Shown here: piece by piece, positions 5,509-6,639 of the stretch
Layout: every line of letters starts with the position of its first letter
How positions within the stretch are numbered: the stretch's first letter is position 1
Assembly (NCBI GenBank): GCA_028691175.1
Contig: JAQUZU010000104.1
Coordinates: 1 to 6,639 of the forward strand
DNA from: Candidatus Kapaibacterium sp.
Lineage (GTDB): Bacteria > Bacteroidota > Ignavibacteria > Kapaibacteriales > UBA2268
Direction: 5' to 3'
DNA length: 6,639 nucleotides
Position numbers and translations under genes: made by a program
The notes under the pieces: generated by a model
What the model was told of the DNA's origin: nothing
The model's database searches: none
What the model saw: only the letters and a program-made list of their open reading frames with translations

Positions 5509-6639
5509 TTATTCTACCGTAACACTTTTCGCGAGATTTCGCGGTCTGTCTACGTCGCGCCCAAGTTCGACCGCAGTATAATACGCCAACAATTGCATAG
5601 GTATCACTGCCAGTATCGGAGTAAGTATTGGCAGAGTATCAGGAATATATATCACATCGCTTGCGAAATCAGCAATTTCAGTATCACCTTCGGTTGCAAT
5701 AGCAATTATTTTGCCTTTTCTTGCTCTTACTTCTTCAACATTCGACTTAACTTTTTTATAAATTTCATCTTTTGTTACAACAAACACAACCGGCATATTT
5801 TCGTCTATCAGAGCAATTGGTCCGTGCTTCATCTCTGCAGACGCATAACCTTCTGCATGAATGTACGAAATCTCCTTCAATTTCAGGGCACCCTCAAGTG
5901 CAACCGGATAATTGTAGCCTCTTCCAAGATAAATGAAATTTTTCGCCAATGCGTATTTTTTAGCTATTTCCTGAATATGTTCGGAGTGCTGAAGGATCTG
6001 GTCAATTTGCTTTGGTATCATACTCATTGCTTCAGCTATTTTCATGCCGTCCGATTGCGATAAATTACGCATTCTTCCAAGATAAATTGCCAACAGACAG
6101 AATACAGCAAGTTGCGAGGTGAAAGCCTTTGTCGAGGCAACACCGATTTCCGGACCTGCGTGAATATATATTCCGGCATCGGTTTCGCGTGCAATAGAAC
6201 TGCCCACCGCATTTACGATACCGCAACAAGTCGCACCTTTTTGCTTTGCCTCTTTGATAGCAGCAAGCGTATCTGCTGTTTCGCCGGATTGAGAAATTGC
6301 AAATACGACATCATCCGGATAAATAATAGGATTACGATAACGAAATTCGGACGCGTACTCGACTTCAACCGGTATGCGGGCAAGATTTTCTATTAAATAT
6401 TCAGCAACCATTGCCGCATGGAAAGAAGTTCCGCACGCAGTGATAATGATTCTTCGAGCAGAGCGCAGTTTGTCCGCAACTTCACGCAAACCTCCTAATT
6501 TCACATTACCGTGATTTGCAATCAAACGCCCGCGGAACGCATCTTCAAAAGTTTTTCCCTGCTCGTAAATTTCTTTTAACATAAAGTAATCAAAGCCATC
6601 TTTTTCGATGCGGTCTATATCGAGCGTAATCTCGCTTAT
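5509..6639 (-). CDS. glmS: Glutamine--fructose-6-phosphate aminotransferase (isomerizing), C-terminal part; N-terminus beyond the right edge
   Basis: GlmS makes glucosamine-6-phosphate from fructose-6-phosphate and glutamine, the entry to UDP-GlcNAc, peptidoglycan and LPS. The minus frame is open from the window edge (6639) to the stop at 5509, giving 376 residues. An internal ATG at 6582 is not the real start, since upstream codons read TLDIDRIEKDGFDYFMLKEI, the conserved GlmS linker. Counting from M(6582): first SIS domain with ACGTSFHAAM (49-58) and ISQSGETADTL (96-106), AGPEIGVASTKAFTSQ (142-157), second SIS domain with GALKLKEISYIHAEGY (231-246) and MKHGPIALID (from 251), and the hallmark ending RPRNLAKSVTVE. 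K234, E237, H253 and K352 match E. coli K485, E488, H504 and K603. The N-terminal glutaminase domain with its Cys nucleophile, about 230 residues, should lie to the right. Any 5' control element such as the glmS ribozyme would also be outside. Assignment is secure. Confidence 0.97.
   Translation of the reverse strand: MSEITLDIDRIEKDGFDYFMLKEIYEQGKTFEDAFRGRLIANHGNVKLGGLREVADKLRSARRIIITACGTSFHAAMVAEYLIENLARIPVEVEYASEFRYRNPIIYPDDVVFAISQSGETADTLAAIKEAKQKGATCCGIVNAVGSSIARETDAGIYIHAGPEIGVASTKAFTSQLAVFCLLAIYLGRMRNLSQSDGMKIAEAMSMIPKQIDQILQHSEHIQEIAKKYALAKNFIYLGRGYNYPVALEGALKLKEISYIHAEGYASAEMKHGPIALIDENMPVVFVVTKDEIYKKVKSNVEEVRARKGKIIAIATEGDTEIADFASDVIYIPDTLPILTPILAVIPMQLLAYYTAVELGRDVDRPRNLAKSVTVE

Noticed and set aside
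5593..6396. Plus-strand frames of 156 and 94 codons opposite glmS
   Set aside because: The minus strand carries an unmistakable GlmS; these are composition shadows.
1..6639. CRISPR array, insertion sequence, tRNA, toxin-antitoxin or defence genes
   Set aside because: I found no spaced repeats, transposase motifs, cloverleaf-like sequence or known defence domains on either strand.

Overview
The window reads as ordinary chromosomal DNA from a bacterium of the Bacteroidota/Chlorobiota (FCB) side of the tree. The strongest clue is the large secreted protein at 3112-5418, which ends in a type IX secretion (T9SS) type A sorting domain; that system is known from this group. Supporting clues are AT-rich intergenic DNA, two lipoprotein signals, and promoter-like TAnnTTTG boxes resembling the -7 element of Bacteroidota. 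A chemotaxis-type CheY next to T9SS cargo would suit a motile lineage such as Ignavibacteria or Kapabacteria, but that placement is inference. No mobile element, CRISPR array, tRNA or rRNA was seen.

Layout, left to right. At 1-343 (minus) is the N-terminal part of a single-domain response regulator (CheY-like), running off the left edge. At 344-632 is a very AT-rich divergent intergenic region. At 633-1469 (plus) is panB, the first committed step of pantothenate/CoA synthesis. At 1466-1879 (plus), overlapping panB by 4 nt, is a small lipoprotein with a cytochrome c-like CX4CH motif. At 1983-3017 (plus) is a lipoprotein built from two tandem domains of PsbP/DUF1795-like appearance. At 3034-3088 is a strong bidirectional terminator between converging genes. 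At 3112-5418 (minus) is a 768-residue T9SS-exported protein with about ten Asp-box (BNR/YCF48-like) motifs, probably two beta-propellers. At 5509-6639 (minus) is the C-terminal isomerase part of glmS (glucosamine-6-phosphate synthase), with its N-terminus beyond the right edge.

The genes do not form one recognisable pathway. PanB and GlmS are housekeeping enzymes; the three proteins between them are exported or envelope-anchored. The panB-lipoprotein pair looks translationally coupled, and glmS and the propeller gene may share a transcript, since both are on the minus strand with a 90-nt gap and no clear terminator. I see no evidence for a new defence or mobile system. The most unusual points are the panB/cytochrome-like coupling, the CX4CH protein without an obvious distal methionine, and the change of repeat period inside the propeller protein.
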